DNA of 64,000 bases from Desulfofundulus australicus DSM 11792 (GCF_900129285.1 NZ_FQUW01000016.1:1-64000); one strand, 5' to 3'. Counted from the first letter of the stretch, positions 39,918 to 49,094 are shown. The notes: generated by a model from the sequence alone, not told the origin. A program made the numbers and translations.

Positions 39918-41870
39918 GTGCAACACCAGGTAATCTTTCAGCCTTCCGGCCGGCGGGGGATGGTGGAGCACGGCATTACCCTGCTGGAAGCGGCCAGGGA
40001 GCTGGGTGTGGACATAGAAAACCTCTGCGGTGGCGCCAAGGTCTGCGGCAAATGCAAGGTGAAAATCGAAGAGGGCTTTTTTGAGAAATTTGGCATTGAA
40101 TCCCGGATGGAACATCTTTCCCCGCTCCAGGAGGAAGAAAGGGATTGCCTTACCGAAGCGGAAATGGCGGATAACTACCGTCTGGCCTGCTGCTGCGAAG
40201 TGCTGGGGGATGTGCTGGTCTTCGTGCCTGAGGAGAGCCGGGGAGCCAAGCAGGTGGTGCTGGAAACCGGTAAGGAACGGAAGTTCAATTTGAACCCCGC
40301 CGTGCGCAAGTATTATGTGGAAATGCCGCCGGCCACCCTGGAAGATCACCGGGGGGATTTTGAGCGCCTGCGGGAAGCCCTCCACGAGCAGCACGGCCTG
40401 CCACTAGACCTGGAAATCGACTATTTTGTCCTGCGGGACCTGCCCAATGCGGTCCGGGAGGGGCAGTGGAAGGTCACGGCGACCGTCTGGTGTGACCGGG
40501 AAATCATCCGGGTGGAACCGGGCTTAAAGGATACCCTGGTGGGCCTGGCGGTGGACATCGGCACCACCACGGTGGCCGCCTACCTCTGCGACCTGCGCAC
40601 CGGCCAGGTGCTGGTGGTGGACTCCATGATGAACCCCCAGGTGCGCTACGGCGAGGATGTGCTCTCCCGGATTACCTACTCCATGATGAATGAAGACGGT
40701 CTGGAAAAGATGCACCAGGCCATTATCGAAGGGCTGAACACCCTGGCCCGGCGCATGACCGAAAAAATTGGCCTTTTGCCCGCCGACATCGTGGATATGA
40801 CCCTGGTCTTCAATACCGCCATGCAGCATATTGCCCTCTGTATTGATCCCAAATTCCTCGGCCGCTCGCCCTTTGCCCCGGGGACCAAACAATCGAGGAA
40901 CATCAAGGCCCGGGATCTGGGCGTGAATATCTGCCGCGGCGCCATCATCCATACCCTTCCCGTGGAATCGGGTTTTGTGGGGCCGGATAACGTGGCCGTA
41001 CTCATTGCCGAGGAACCCTACCGGGAGCCGGAAAAAATCCGGCTGATCATCGACATCGGTACCAACGGGGAAATCGATCTGGGCAATGAAAAGCGCCTGC
41101 TCTGTACATCCTGTGCCACCGGTCCGGCTCTGGAAGGGGCCCAGATCAAGTTCGGCATGCGTGCCGCTCCGGGGGCCATTGAAAAGATCCGCATCAACCC
41201 GGAAACCCTGGAAGTTTCCTACAAGGTTATCGGACAGGAAAAGTGGTATCCGGAAATCCAGAAAACAGATGCCAAAGGTATCTGCGGTTCCGGGATTATC
41301 GACATGGTGGCGCAGTTGTTCCGTTCCGGTGTCATCGACCGCAGCGGGCGGTTTAACATGAAGATCAATCATCCCCGGGTCCGCCGCGGTGCCGACGGTA
41401 AACCGGAGTTTGTGGTGGCCTGGGCTGAAGAAACGGCTATCGGCAAGGATATTACCTTCACCCAGGCCGACGTGCGGGCCGTACAGCTGGCCAAGGCGGC
41501 GCTGTACGTGGGGGCCAGGTATTTGATGGAGAAGCTGGGCGTGGATAAGGTGGACAGCGTTACCCTGGCCGGCGCCTTCGGCAGCTACATCGACCGGGAA
41601 AGTGCCATGGTCATCGGTATGTTCCCGGACTGTGCCCTGGAAAACGTGCAGGCCGTGGGTAACGCTGCCGGGGACGGCGCCAGGCTGGCCCTGCTGGACG
41701 TGGGCAAGCGAGAAGAAGCAGCCCGGGTTGCCCGGCAGGTGGAATTTGTGGAAACGGCCATTGAGCCGGACTTCCAGAACCGTTTTGCCGCCGCTATGGC
41801 CCTGCCGCACTCAACGGATAAATTCCCGCATATTCAGCACATCCTGGATGCCATTCCTAAAAGAAAGTAA
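39918..41870 (+). CDS. RACo-type reductive activator of corrinoid proteins
   Basis: A 650-residue protein. An N-terminal [2Fe-2S] ferredoxin domain (ENLCGGAKVCGKCKVKIEEG, further Cys in RLACCCEV) is followed by a linker and an ASKHA-type ATPase (DUF4445): VDIGTTTVAAYLCDL, IDIGTNGEIDLG, GICGSGIIDMVAQL, LAGAFGSYIDRESA. The family uses ATP to drive low-potential electron transfer that rescues inactive Co(II) to Co(I). Presence beside three corrinoid carriers fits. It begins at GTG 39918 after GGGAGGATG. Confidence 0.93.
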   Translation: MQHQVIFQPSGRRGMVEHGITLLEAARELGVDIENLCGGAKVCGKCKVKIEEGFFEKFGIESRMEHLSPLQEEERDCLTEAEMADNYRLACCCEVLGDVLVFVPEESRGAKQVVLETGKERKFNLNPAVRKYYVEMPPATLEDHRGDFERLREALHEQHGLPLDLEIDYFVLRDLPNAVREGQWKVTATVWCDREIIRVEPGLKDTLVGLAVDIGTTTVAAYLCDLRTGQVLVVDSMMNPQVRYGEDVLSRITYSMMNEDGLEKMHQAIIEGLNTLARRMTEKIGLLPADIVDMTLVFNTAMQHIALCIDPKFLGRSPFAPGTKQSRNIKARDLGVNICRGAIIHTLPVESGFVGPDNVAVLIAEEPYREPEKIRLIIDIGTNGEIDLGNEKRLLCTSCATGPALEGAQIKFGMRAAPGAIEKIRINPETLEVSYKVIGQEKWYPEIQKTDAKGICGSGIIDMVAQLFRSGVIDRSGRFNMKINHPRVRRGADGKPEFVVAWAEETAIGKDITFTQADVRAVQLAKAALYVGARYLMEKLGVDKVDSVTLAGAFGSYIDRESAMVIGMFPDCALENVQAVGNAAGDGARLALLDVGKREEAARVARQVEFVETAIEPDFQNRFAAAMALPHSTDKFPHIQHILDAIPKRK

Positions 41871-41885
41871 AAGGAGGAGTTTTGC

Positions 41886-42821
41886 ATGTTTAAACTGAGC
41901 CGTCCCCAGCGGGTGTGCCGCATCGGACGGTGGAACATCGGCGGGCAGCCCGGGGAAAACCCGCCCCTGTTGATTTCCTCCATGTTCCACAATGGCGATA
42001 AAATCCTCGAATCGCGAAAGGAAAGGAAATTTGACCGGGAAAAGGCCAGGGAATACGTTAAGAGGCAGGAGGAACTTTCCGCCCAGACGGGCGTGCCGGC
42101 CCTGGTGGCCATGGTGGCCACTTCGCTGGACGAGATGAAGACCTACATTGACTTTTTCCTGAGCATCAGCGATCAGCCCTTTGGTATTGACATGTGGGTG
42201 GAAAAAACCCGCCTGGAAGTGGCCGAATACATTGCCCGGCTGGGCATCCAGGACCGGGTGCTGTACAACAGCATCACTCCCTGGGATAAGGACATACCCG
42301 GCCAGGTGGCCCGCTTGAAGGAACTGGGCATCAAGCACGTGGTGGTCCAGGCCTTTAACCAGGAAGACCAGACCCCCAGGGGGCGGGTAACCGGGCTGAA
42401 GAAGATGCTGGACATAATTGGCGAGGACACTTTTGAAACCATCCTGGTGGATACTGCCGTAATGAACCTGCCCTCCACCTCTTTTTCCTGTATTGCCTGC
42501 CGGCTGGTCAAGGAGGAGTTTGGCTGGCCCGCCGGGGTAGCCTCCTCCAACGGCACCTACATGTGGAAGGCGGCCCGGGAAATGTGGGGCAGCGATGGCT
42601 TCAACGCCATGAACGCCGCCGGGCAGGCTATAGCTGCCCTGCTGTGGAGCGACCTGCTGTTCAGCGGACCTATTGTCAACATTCCGAAGATCATCCCCGC
42701 AGTCACCACTGCCAGCCTGATGCTGTCAACACTGGTTTACGATGAAACAGGTAAACTGCCGTCCAACCAGGAACACCCCCTGTACAAATTCTTTGCCGAC
42801 TTTGCGAAGCAGCTGCAGTGA
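41886..42821 (+). CDS. MtrH-family methyltransferase
   Basis: A 311-residue TIM-barrel protein of the MtrH/methyltetrahydrofolate-type family: RIGRWNIGGQPGENPPLLISSMFHNGDKI, LVAMVATSLDEMKTYIDFFL, FGIDMWVEK, NSITPWDK, VVQAFNQED, and AGVASSNGTYMW. In bacterial corrinoid systems these enzymes pass the methyl group from the corrinoid protein to tetrahydrofolate or back. It lies 15 bases after the activator gene with AGGAGG before ATG 41886. Confidence 0.9.
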   Translation: MFKLSRPQRVCRIGRWNIGGQPGENPPLLISSMFHNGDKILESRKERKFDREKAREYVKRQEELSAQTGVPALVAMVATSLDEMKTYIDFFLSISDQPFGIDMWVEKTRLEVAEYIARLGIQDRVLYNSITPWDKDIPGQVARLKELGIKHVVVQAFNQEDQTPRGRVTGLKKMLDIIGEDTFETILVDTAVMNLPSTSFSCIACRLVKEEFGWPAGVASSNGTYMWKAAREMWGSDGFNAMNAAGQAIAALLWSDLLFSGPIVNIPKIIPAVTTASLMLSTLVYDETGKLPSNQEHPLYKFFADFAKQLQ

Positions 42822-42850
42822 GTCCGGGGTTTACAAGGGAGGTTGCCGGT

Positions 42851-43246
42851 ATGCCCCAGATTAGTGAAGAAATGAAGAAAATGGTAGATAGGGAGCAATG
42901 TTTTGTCGTTACGGCCGATAAAACGGGACAGCCTTCCGCTGCCCCCAAGGGCTCCATGCTGGTGCTCGACGAGCAAACCCTGGCTTACGGGGAACTGGTG
43001 GGTAAAAAGACCTACCAGAACCTGCTGGAAAATCCCAGGGTGGCGGTGGTGGTTACCGACCGCCAGGCGCTCAAAGGCTACCGGTTCACGGGCCGGGCCG
43101 AGCTGCTCACCGAGGGGCCGCTTTATGACTGTTTTGCCGAAAGGTTTGCTCAAATGGGCCTGCCCCGGCCGAAGGCAGCGGTCAGAATTACCGTGGAAGA
43201 AATTTACGATTTATCTGTACGTAACCCGGGTGAAAAAATTGGTTAA
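42851..43246 (+). CDS. Pyridoxamine 5'-phosphate oxidase-like split-barrel protein
   Basis: A 131-residue split-barrel flavin-binding-type protein: MVDREQCFVVTADKTGQPSAAPKGSM, LVGKKTYQNLLENPRVAVVV, YRFTGRAELLTEG. ATG 42851 has GGGAGG before it. The family binds FMN, F420 or heme. Here the lack of other vitamin B6 genes makes pyridoxal synthesis unlikely, and a redox role in the methyl-transfer cluster is more plausible. It is followed after 12 bases by the UroD-like gene. Confidence 0.82.
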   Translation: MPQISEEMKKMVDREQCFVVTADKTGQPSAAPKGSMLVLDEQTLAYGELVGKKTYQNLLENPRVAVVVTDRQALKGYRFTGRAELLTEGPLYDCFAERFAQMGLPRPKAAVRITVEEIYDLSVRNPGEKIG

Positions 43247-43258
43247 GGAGGTTGCCCC

Positions 43259-44311
43259 ATGTCCATGAAACCGCGGGATAGGGTTCTGGGTCTTTTTGAG
43301 GGGAAAAAAGTGGACCGCATGGCTTGTTACAGTGGAATGGGCAATGTGACCACGGCGGGCCTGGAACAGCTGGGCTATAAATTTGCCGAAGTGCATACGG
43401 ATCCGGTAAAGATGGCCAATTCGGCGGCCACATCCTATAAACTGTTTGGTTATGAGTGCGCTGTCGTTCCCTATGATATGTGCGTGGAAGCCGAGGCCCT
43501 GGGCTGCGTCATGAATGCCTATGAGGATGTGGCGCATCTTTTGTACCCGACCATCAAGGAAAAGCTGATCCATTCCCCCGATGAAATGACCGGGGTGACC
43601 ATACCGGATGATATAGCTGAGCGGGGCCGGTTTCCCCTGGTGATGGAGGCCATTTCCCTGCTCAAAAAAGACATAGGCGATGAGGTAGCCATCGGTTCCT
43701 GGTTTCTGGGTCCATTTACCCTGGCCGGTCAGCTGATGGACCTGAACGACCTGTTCAAGCTGGTCTTCAAAAAGCCCAATGAAGTAAACATTCTCCTGGA
43801 CAGGCTGGCCGACCTGATCATCACCATGGCCGCCAAATACCGGGAGGCCGGGGCGGACTACATTACCATCCGGGAAATGGGGGCTCCCACCGATGTTCTC
43901 AGCCCGCGCAGCTTCCGCCAGGTCATCAAACCACACCTGGAAAAGATTTTTAAAAATATCCCGTCGCCTAAAATCCTGCACATCTGCGGGGATACCAATA
44001 TGATTATTGGCCTCATGAATGAGTGCGGTGCCGATGCCATCAGTGTGGAAACGAAAAACGACCTGGTTAAGAGCCGGGAAACCATAGGGACGGAACCCCT
44101 GCTCTTCGGCCATGTGGACGGCTACAATGTGCTCTGCAATGGGACCCCGGAGGACGTGGAAAAGGCTGTCCTGGCCAGCATGGAAGGAGGAGTGGACGCC
44201 GTCTGGCCCTCCTGCGATATCTGGCCCACGGCTCCCCTGGAAAACCTGCGCGCCATGGTGGAAACCGTCAGGAAATACGGGGCGGAAAAATGGGCCCGCA
44301 AAAACAGGTAA
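43259..44311 (+). CDS. UroD/MtaA-like corrinoid methyltransferase (Cys form)
   Basis: A 350-residue member of the uroporphyrinogen decarboxylase/MtaA superfamily. Zinc ligands are visible: HIC (H241, C243) in KILHICGDT, and C319 in WPSCDIWPTAPLENL. It would transfer methyl groups to or from a corrinoid protein. It is the all-Cys counterpart of the selenoprotein at 32029; the third ligand Cys aligns with the UGA there. AAGGAGG precedes ATG 43259. Confidence 0.9.
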   Translation: MSMKPRDRVLGLFEGKKVDRMACYSGMGNVTTAGLEQLGYKFAEVHTDPVKMANSAATSYKLFGYECAVVPYDMCVEAEALGCVMNAYEDVAHLLYPTIKEKLIHSPDEMTGVTIPDDIAERGRFPLVMEAISLLKKDIGDEVAIGSWFLGPFTLAGQLMDLNDLFKLVFKKPNEVNILLDRLADLIITMAAKYREAGADYITIREMGAPTDVLSPRSFRQVIKPHLEKIFKNIPSPKILHICGDTNMIIGLMNECGADAISVETKNDLVKSRETIGTEPLLFGHVDGYNVLCNGTPEDVEKAVLASMEGGVDAVWPSCDIWPTAPLENLRAMVETVRKYGAEKWARKNR

Positions 44312-44407
44312 AAGCGCACCTCCTATCCCGGCGGGGGAAACCTGAGGGTTCCCCCGCTTTTTGTAAACAGGCATTGGTGCGGCGAAATTTGGAAGGGGGA
44401 TAGCGGG

Positions 44408-45166
44408 ATGGCCATGGAAGGAGCCCTTAAATATGCCTTGAATTCCCGGGAAATAAAAAAATTTTTACTGGAATGGGGGGCCACCCTGGTGGGCTTTGGG
44501 GATGTCAGCCAGGGCCTGGCCGGGGAATTGCGGCACCTGCCGGTGGCCATTTCCCTGGCCATTCGCCACCCTTCTCCCGGGCGAAACCTGATCCATACCC
44601 CCCGGGGCCCCGTTTATTCCAACCGCTACCAGCAGGTCGATTCAAAGCTGGAACAAATGCAGAAGCGCCTGGTGTCCCTGCTGAAAAGCCGGGGATATAG
44701 GTGCCTGGCCATCCCTCCCGATTCTCACCGGCACGACACCAGGTTTGTGGCCCGCCTCTATCCTCTCTTTCCGCACAAAACGGCGGCCACCTGCGCCGGC
44801 CTGGGCTGGATCGGCAAGAACGGTCTTCTGGTAAACGAAACCTGGGGTCCCCGTTTGAGCTGGGCCACGGTGCTGACCAATGCTCCCCTGGAGGTTTGTA
44901 CCACACCTTATGTCTCCGGGCGCTGCGGCAGGTGCCGCCGTTGTGTGGAGGCCTGCCCGGCCGGAGCCATTGCCGACCGGGAGTGGGTGCAGGATGAAGG
45001 GCTGGTGCCCCATATCGATGTGGAGGCCTGCCGCCGCCAGCTGGAAAGGAACCGGCTGCTGGTGGGGGAAGATATCTGCGGTCTCTGCATCCTGGCCTGC
45101 CCCCGGGGCATGTACGATCAGGCAGGTACGATTAAAAGGAAGGGGGATGTCCGGTGGCCAGGGTAG
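44408..45166 (+). CDS. QueG-like double 4Fe-4S protein
   Basis: A 252-residue protein related to epoxyqueuosine reductase. CAGLGWIGKNGLLVNETWGPRLSWATVLT is the shared block. Two cluster motifs follow, CGRCRRCVEACPAGA (about residue 176) and CGLCILACPRG near the C-terminus. It is shorter than true QueG and lacks the HEAT repeats. QueG is itself cobalamin-dependent, and such short relatives occur as corrinoid-protein reductases, so electron delivery to the corrinoid proteins is a fair inference. Confidence 0.8.
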   Translation: MAMEGALKYALNSREIKKFLLEWGATLVGFGDVSQGLAGELRHLPVAISLAIRHPSPGRNLIHTPRGPVYSNRYQQVDSKLEQMQKRLVSLLKSRGYRCLAIPPDSHRHDTRFVARLYPLFPHKTAATCAGLGWIGKNGLLVNETWGPRLSWATVLTNAPLEVCTTPYVSGRCGRCRRCVEACPAGAIADREWVQDEGLVPHIDVEACRRQLERNRLLVGEDICGLCILACPRGMYDQAGTIKRKGDVRWPG

Positions 45167-45468
45167 AAATATTTGGCGGTGTATGCGGTTTCACAACCAT
45201 TATCCGGGCGTCGCTGGAACAAAAGCGGATGGTGCAGCTGGAGGTGGAAAGTGAGTGCCCCAACTGGCAGAAGGTGCAGGGGCAATTGAAACGGGTCGAT
45301 GCATATAAGGAATTGTTCGGTAAGTTGCATGAGGGCGAGGTGTACCGTCTCAGTTCTCCTTTTATCCCTCACCCGGCCTGCCTGGTACCGGCCGGGATTA
45401 TGAAGGCCGTTGAGGTGGCCGCCGGGCTTGCCCTTCCCCGGGACGGGTTCATCAGGGTAACCGGTTGA
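45154..45468 (+). CDS. Small DUF6951-like protein A
   Basis: A 104-residue protein: VEIFGGVCGFTTIIRASLE, VESECPNWQKVQGQLKRVD, PHPACLVPAGIMKAVEVAAGL. Four Cys positions (GVCGF, ECPNW, HPACLVP region) recur in its paralogue at 45736, suggesting a metal or cluster site. The family name is given from memory and function is unknown. GTG 45154 overlaps the QueG-like gene by 13 bases, implying a shared task. Confidence 0.7.
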   Translation: MARVEIFGGVCGFTTIIRASLEQKRMVQLEVESECPNWQKVQGQLKRVDAYKELFGKLHEGEVYRLSSPFIPHPACLVPAGIMKAVEVAAGLALPRDGFIRVTG

Positions 45469-45539
45469 AATATTTGCCCGGGCGCCGGTCAAATCGCCTG
45501 CAAAACTTCTTACCTGAAGTATCCCCGGTTTTTTAAAGC

Positions 45540-45626
45540 CCCTGTTTGGCCCGGTAGCGAGCGACTTGAACCGAGCAATAATTTGGCCCGCGAGACTCAC
45601 CGGAGCGAGCGAGAGCCAAAACAGGG
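45540..45626. repeat. Repeat family 2, copy B
   Basis: An 87-base element with terminal inverted repeats CCCTGTTTGGC and GCCAAAACAGGG. Inside, TAGCGAGCGACTTGAACCG and AATTTGGCCCGCGAG match copy A at 26192-26292. It lies between the two DUF6951-like genes. No coding potential. Confidence 0.6.
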
Positions 45627-45735
45627 TAGTTGGAAAGTGGGGATAACTTAGAGTTCTCACCCGTTGCCATACCAGGGTAATTATTTTATAATAAATTAGC
45701 AAATTCCGCTCTTTTCGGGAAAAGGGGTAGGCAAC

Positions 45736-46056
45736 ATGGCCAAAGCCAAAGTTATGGCTGGCGCCTGTGGGTTTACCAGTGTGATAAAAGTTACAAAGAT
45801 AGGCAAGATGAAGGTGCGTGTGCAGATTATCAGCGCCTGCCAGGATCTGCGCAGCATGAATGAGGACCTGGCCGAGGTGGATTGCAGCCGCAATGTTTTC
45901 GGCAAGATGGTTGATTCGATTATCTATCAAACGGCCAGCAAAAGGCTCAAGCATCCCGATTGCCCGGTACCATGCGCCATCCTCAAGACCATTCAGGTGG
46001 AACTGGGGGGTGCCGTTCCCCGGGATGTGGTTATAAAAATTGACGCCTACGGTTAA
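45736..46056 (+). CDS. Small DUF6951-like protein B
   Basis: A 106-residue paralogue of the gene at 45154: VMAGACGFTSVIKVTKIGK, IISACQDLRSMNEDLAEVDC, HPDCPVPCAILKTIQVELGGAVPRDVVIKI. The Cys pattern is kept and extended (HPDCPVPC). ATG 45736 follows GGGAAAAGGGG. It is separated from its partner by repeat copy B and is followed by a strong terminator that closes the corrinoid region. Function unknown. Confidence 0.7.
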   Translation: MAKAKVMAGACGFTSVIKVTKIGKMKVRVQIISACQDLRSMNEDLAEVDCSRNVFGKMVDSIIYQTASKRLKHPDCPVPCAILKTIQVELGGAVPRDVVIKIDAYG

Positions 46057-46094
46057 AAAACAAGATAAGGTGCCGGGCTCCCCGGCTAAAACGG

Positions 46095-46123
46095 GTCCTG
46101 CCCATCCGGGCAGGACTTTTTTA
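46095..46123 (+). terminator. Terminator closing the corrinoid region
   Basis: GTCCTGCCC (46095-46103) pairs with GGGCAGGAC (46108-46116), followed by TTTTTT. The next 250 bases to the yabE start hold no gene that I can see. Confidence 0.85.
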
Positions 46124-46379
46124 TGCCCTTTGCGGGGCGTTATACATGCCGTTCTTACCATTTGCGCCGGGACAGTTCTATTTTTAAAATCATCGTTCAT
46201 AAACTATCAAGAAAAAGGTAAAACCGGCAACCTTGTAGAAGTATATAATATGCCAACAACCTGGTCCTGTATATCGACATAACTTTTCCTTCTCCACAGC
46301 AGGAAAATGGTTCCTGGTTCGAGAATTATACCCAGCATTTAGCCGGTCAGGTAACAGCAAATGTAAAAGGAGGGGTAAT

Positions 46380-47399
46380 GTGGAATGGTCTACCCTGGGT
46401 CGCCCGCATAAGTCCTTTTGCGGAGGCACCCATCCCCGTAATTTCCGTTTCATTTTGCTGTCCCTGTGCCTTTTGCTTGCGGTGGTAGTAGGGAGCCTGG
46501 TCTTTGCCGGATATGCCTGGGCGAAAAAAGATGTTACCCTGGTGGTGGACGGGAAGGAAATTGCCCTGGAAACCCGGGCTGACCGGGTGGAAGATCTTTT
46601 AAAGATGCAGGGGATCCAGCTTGGCCCCCGGGACCGGGTGGAACCGGGTCTGGCTGAACCTTTAACTGAAGGTGCGAGAGTGGTAATTAAGCGGGCAGTG
46701 CCGGTTTCGATAACAGCCGGTGGAAAAACCGTAGAATTGCTTACCACAGCGGACACCGTGGGAGAAGCGCTTAAGGAAGCAGGGATTACAACTGATAAGG
46801 ATGATATTGTGAAGCCCGGCCGGGAAGAAAAAGTCCATTCTTCCATGTCCATCCGTGTAACGAACGTAGAGCAGGTAACCAGAGAGATAATGGTTCCCGT
46901 TCCGTACAGGGTTCGCCGGGAAGCTGACCCCCGCCTGCCGTCCGGGCAGGTGAAAATAGTCCAGGCCGGCCGGCAGGGCAAGGAAGAGCAACGCTGGGTG
47001 CTGATCTATCATGATGGGCGGGAAGTTAAAAGGGTTCTGGAAGCCAGCCACCTGGTTCTCCGGCCCGTGGACCGGGTTGTCCGGGTGGGCACACTGCAGC
47101 AGGTTTCCCGGGGCGGCCGGAATATCACTTACAGCCGGGCGATTGAAATGGTGGCCACGGCATACACTCATACCGGAAACAACACTGCCTCCGGCGTATA
47201 CCCCCGTTACGGCGTGGTGGCCGTGGACCCCCGGGTTATTCCCCTGGGTACCCGCCTTTATGTGGAGGGTTATGGTTACGCCACTGCCCTGGATATGGGC
47301 TCCAGCATTAGGGGTAACCGGATCGATCTATTCATGGAAAGTGCTGCCGAGGCCAGGCGCTGGGGTGTCCGCCGGGTAATGGTTTATGTTCTGGGGTAA
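46380..47399 (+). CDS. yabE: Secreted YabE-like DUF348-G5-3D protein
   Basis: A 339-residue cell-wall protein. An N-terminal membrane anchor or signal (FILLSLCLLLAVVVGSLVFAGYAWA) is followed by two DUF348 repeats (VTLVVDGKEIALETRADRVEDLL and VSITAGGKTVELLTTADTVGEAL), a G5-like domain (EQVTREIMVPVPYRVRREAD) and a C-terminal 3D domain (ATAYTHTGNNTASGVYPRYGVVAVDP...ALDMGSSIRGNRIDLFM). It is a likely lytic transglycosylase-type murein hydrolase related to Rpf/Sps. It starts at GTG 46380 after AAAGGAGGGG. The position before ksgA matches Bacillus, but rnmV is missing. Confidence 0.9.
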   Translation: MEWSTLGRPHKSFCGGTHPRNFRFILLSLCLLLAVVVGSLVFAGYAWAKKDVTLVVDGKEIALETRADRVEDLLKMQGIQLGPRDRVEPGLAEPLTEGARVVIKRAVPVSITAGGKTVELLTTADTVGEALKEAGITTDKDDIVKPGREEKVHSSMSIRVTNVEQVTREIMVPVPYRVRREADPRLPSGQVKIVQAGRQGKEEQRWVLIYHDGREVKRVLEASHLVLRPVDRVVRVGTLQQVSRGGRNITYSRAIEMVATAYTHTGNNTASGVYPRYGVVAVDPRVIPLGTRLYVEGYGYATALDMGSSIRGNRIDLFMESAAEARRWGVRRVMVYVLG

Positions 47400-47552
47400 T
47401 GTGCTGGCCGGCTGATTTCCCAAATGGCTGGGCTTCCGGGGCAGGGAAAAACTTTGCAGGGAAAGAGGGAAAATTCCCCTTTCCCTGTTTTATTGGGGAA
47501 ATTAAATGGGGTATAATATGTATGTTAATAACTGGTGAGTGAGGGTTGGTGC

Positions 47553-48428
47553 GTGTCCGAGCAGCTTTCTCCCGGTAAGATAAAGGGCATCCTGGAAAAA
47601 CACTCCTTGCGCTTGCGTAAATCGCTCGGTCAAAATTTTTTGATGGATGGGAATATAGTCCGCAAAATAATAGCGGCCAGCCGGTCACTGCCGGGAGATA
47701 CCGCGGTGGAAATAGGTCCCGGCGCCGGTATTCTCACGGCGGCCCTGGCTGCCGCCTGTAATCATGTGGTGGCTGTGGAGCTGGACAGAAGGCTTTTGCC
47801 CGTGCTGGAAGAGGTTCTGGCAGGCCTGCAAAATATTACCCTGGTGTTTAAGGATGCGCTGAAAGTTAACTTTGACGGGCTGGTGGAGGAAATTACCGGA
47901 GCAAAAGACTATAAAGTGGTGGCCAACCTGCCCTATTACATAACCTCGCCCCTGATCATGCACCTCTTGCGCCAGTCGGGTGTTACCGGAATGGTGCTCA
48001 TGGTTCAGCTGGAGGTCGCCAGCCGGCTTGTTGCCCGCCCGGGAAGCAGGGATTACGGGGCCTTTTCTGTAGCGGTACAGTATTACTGCCGCCCGGAGGT
48101 TTTATTTCGTGTGCCCCGGACGGTTTTTTTCCCGCAGCCCGATGTGGATTCGGCGGTGGTACGGCTGGTTAAACGTCAGGAACCGGAGGTAAGGGTTGAT
48201 GATGAGGAGCTTTTTTTTACCCTGGTGCGCGGGGCTTTTGGTCAGAGGCGTAAAACGCTGGCCAACGCCCTGGCCGGGGCAAAAATTTTTCCCGGCTGGA
48301 CCCGGTCAACGTGGGAAGAGGTTTTAAAACGGGCCGGTATCGATCCCCGCTGCCGGGGTGAAATCCTGGGCCTGGAAGAGTTTGCCGCCCTGGTCCGGGC
48401 CTGCCGTCAGTTCCCGGGGGAATGCTGA
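47553..48428 (+). CDS. ksgA: 16S rRNA dimethyladenosine transferase
   Basis: A protein of about 291 residues that dimethylates A1518/A1519. Motifs are LRKSLGQNFLMDGNIVRKI, SAM-binding VEIGPGAGILTAALA, VELDRRL, the catalytic VANLPYYITSPLIMHLL, and FFPQPDVDSAVVRL. GTG 47553 is favoured; GTG 47535 is a second option. A TATAAT box lies at about 47512. Confidence 0.94.
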   Translation: MSEQLSPGKIKGILEKHSLRLRKSLGQNFLMDGNIVRKIIAASRSLPGDTAVEIGPGAGILTAALAAACNHVVAVELDRRLLPVLEEVLAGLQNITLVFKDALKVNFDGLVEEITGAKDYKVVANLPYYITSPLIMHLLRQSGVTGMVLMVQLEVASRLVARPGSRDYGAFSVAVQYYCRPEVLFRVPRTVFFPQPDVDSAVVRLVKRQEPEVRVDDEELFFTLVRGAFGQRRKTLANALAGAKIFPGWTRSTWEEVLKRAGIDPRCRGEILGLEEFAALVRACRQFPGEC

Positions 48429-48449
48429 AGGAAAGTCAGGGAGGTTAAG

Positions 48450-48920
48450 ATGTATTTTACCAGTCCCACTAAAGGAAGGCTGACTTTTGAACAAATGATG
48501 GCCGATATCATGGGTTTTATCACCGGCCTGCCCAGTTCGAACTACAAGATTATTATTGGCTCCGACTCCCAGGTGAAACAGGAAACCTGTTTCATCACGG
48601 CTGTCATCGTGCATCGCTTGGGCAAGGGAGCCCGTTATTACTACCGTAAAAAGATTCAGCGCAAAATTAAAAGTCTGCGTCAGAAAATTTTCTACGAAAC
48701 GGCTTTAAGCCTGGAACTGGGCGGCCTGGTGGCCAGGCACCTGGCCGAATGCGGCCTGGATGATCTGCAGGTGGAAATTCATATCGATGTGGGCACCCAC
48801 GGTGAGACCAGGGAGCTGATCCGTGAAGTGGTGGGGATGGTAACGGGCAGCGGTTTCCAGGCCAAAATCAAGCCTGAAGCTTACGGGGCCTTCAGCGTGG
48901 CTGACAAGCATACTAAATAA
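48450..48920 (+). CDS. ykuK: YkuK-like (DUF458) RNase H-fold protein
   Basis: A 156-residue protein with YFTSPTKGRLTFEQMM, then IIIGSDSQV (acidic residue of an RNase H-like active site), and IHIDVGTHGETRELIREVVGMVTG with VADKHTK at the end. The family is confined mainly to Firmicutes and function is not settled. ATG 48450 follows GGGAGG. It forms a pair with ksgA. Confidence 0.88.
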   Translation: MYFTSPTKGRLTFEQMMADIMGFITGLPSSNYKIIIGSDSQVKQETCFITAVIVHRLGKGARYYYRKKIQRKIKSLRQKIFYETALSLELGGLVARHLAECGLDDLQVEIHIDVGTHGETRELIREVVGMVTGSGFQAKIKPEAYGAFSVADKHTK

Positions 48921-48928
48921 ATTCCTGC

Positions 48929-48972
48929 AGGTTGCTCCTGCGGTAAAACAGGGCACATCAAGGGTTTTACCG
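48929..48972 (-). repeat. Degenerate end of repeat family 1
   Basis: GGTTGCTCCTGCGGTAAAAC followed by AGGGCACAT resembles the inverted left end of the repeat family (GGTCGCTCCTCCTTTAAAAC then CAGGGCACAT). GGTAAAAC (48942-48949) and GTTTTACC (48964-48971) also form a hairpin that may serve as a terminator for ykuK. Confidence 0.4.
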
Positions 48973-49094
48973 TGTCCTGAAAAAAATTATGTTAAGAGTA
49001 AAATTAACTCTTGATAATAGCAGTAACTACTATTATAATATTATCAGGAAAGAACAGGCAGGTTTTTTCCGTAATCTCTGGAGGTGAAAGAAGC

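Noticed and set aside
46124-46379. c-di-AMP (ydaO-type) riboswitch before yabE
   Set aside because: Such switches often precede wall-hydrolase genes, but none of the conserved core could be recognised here.
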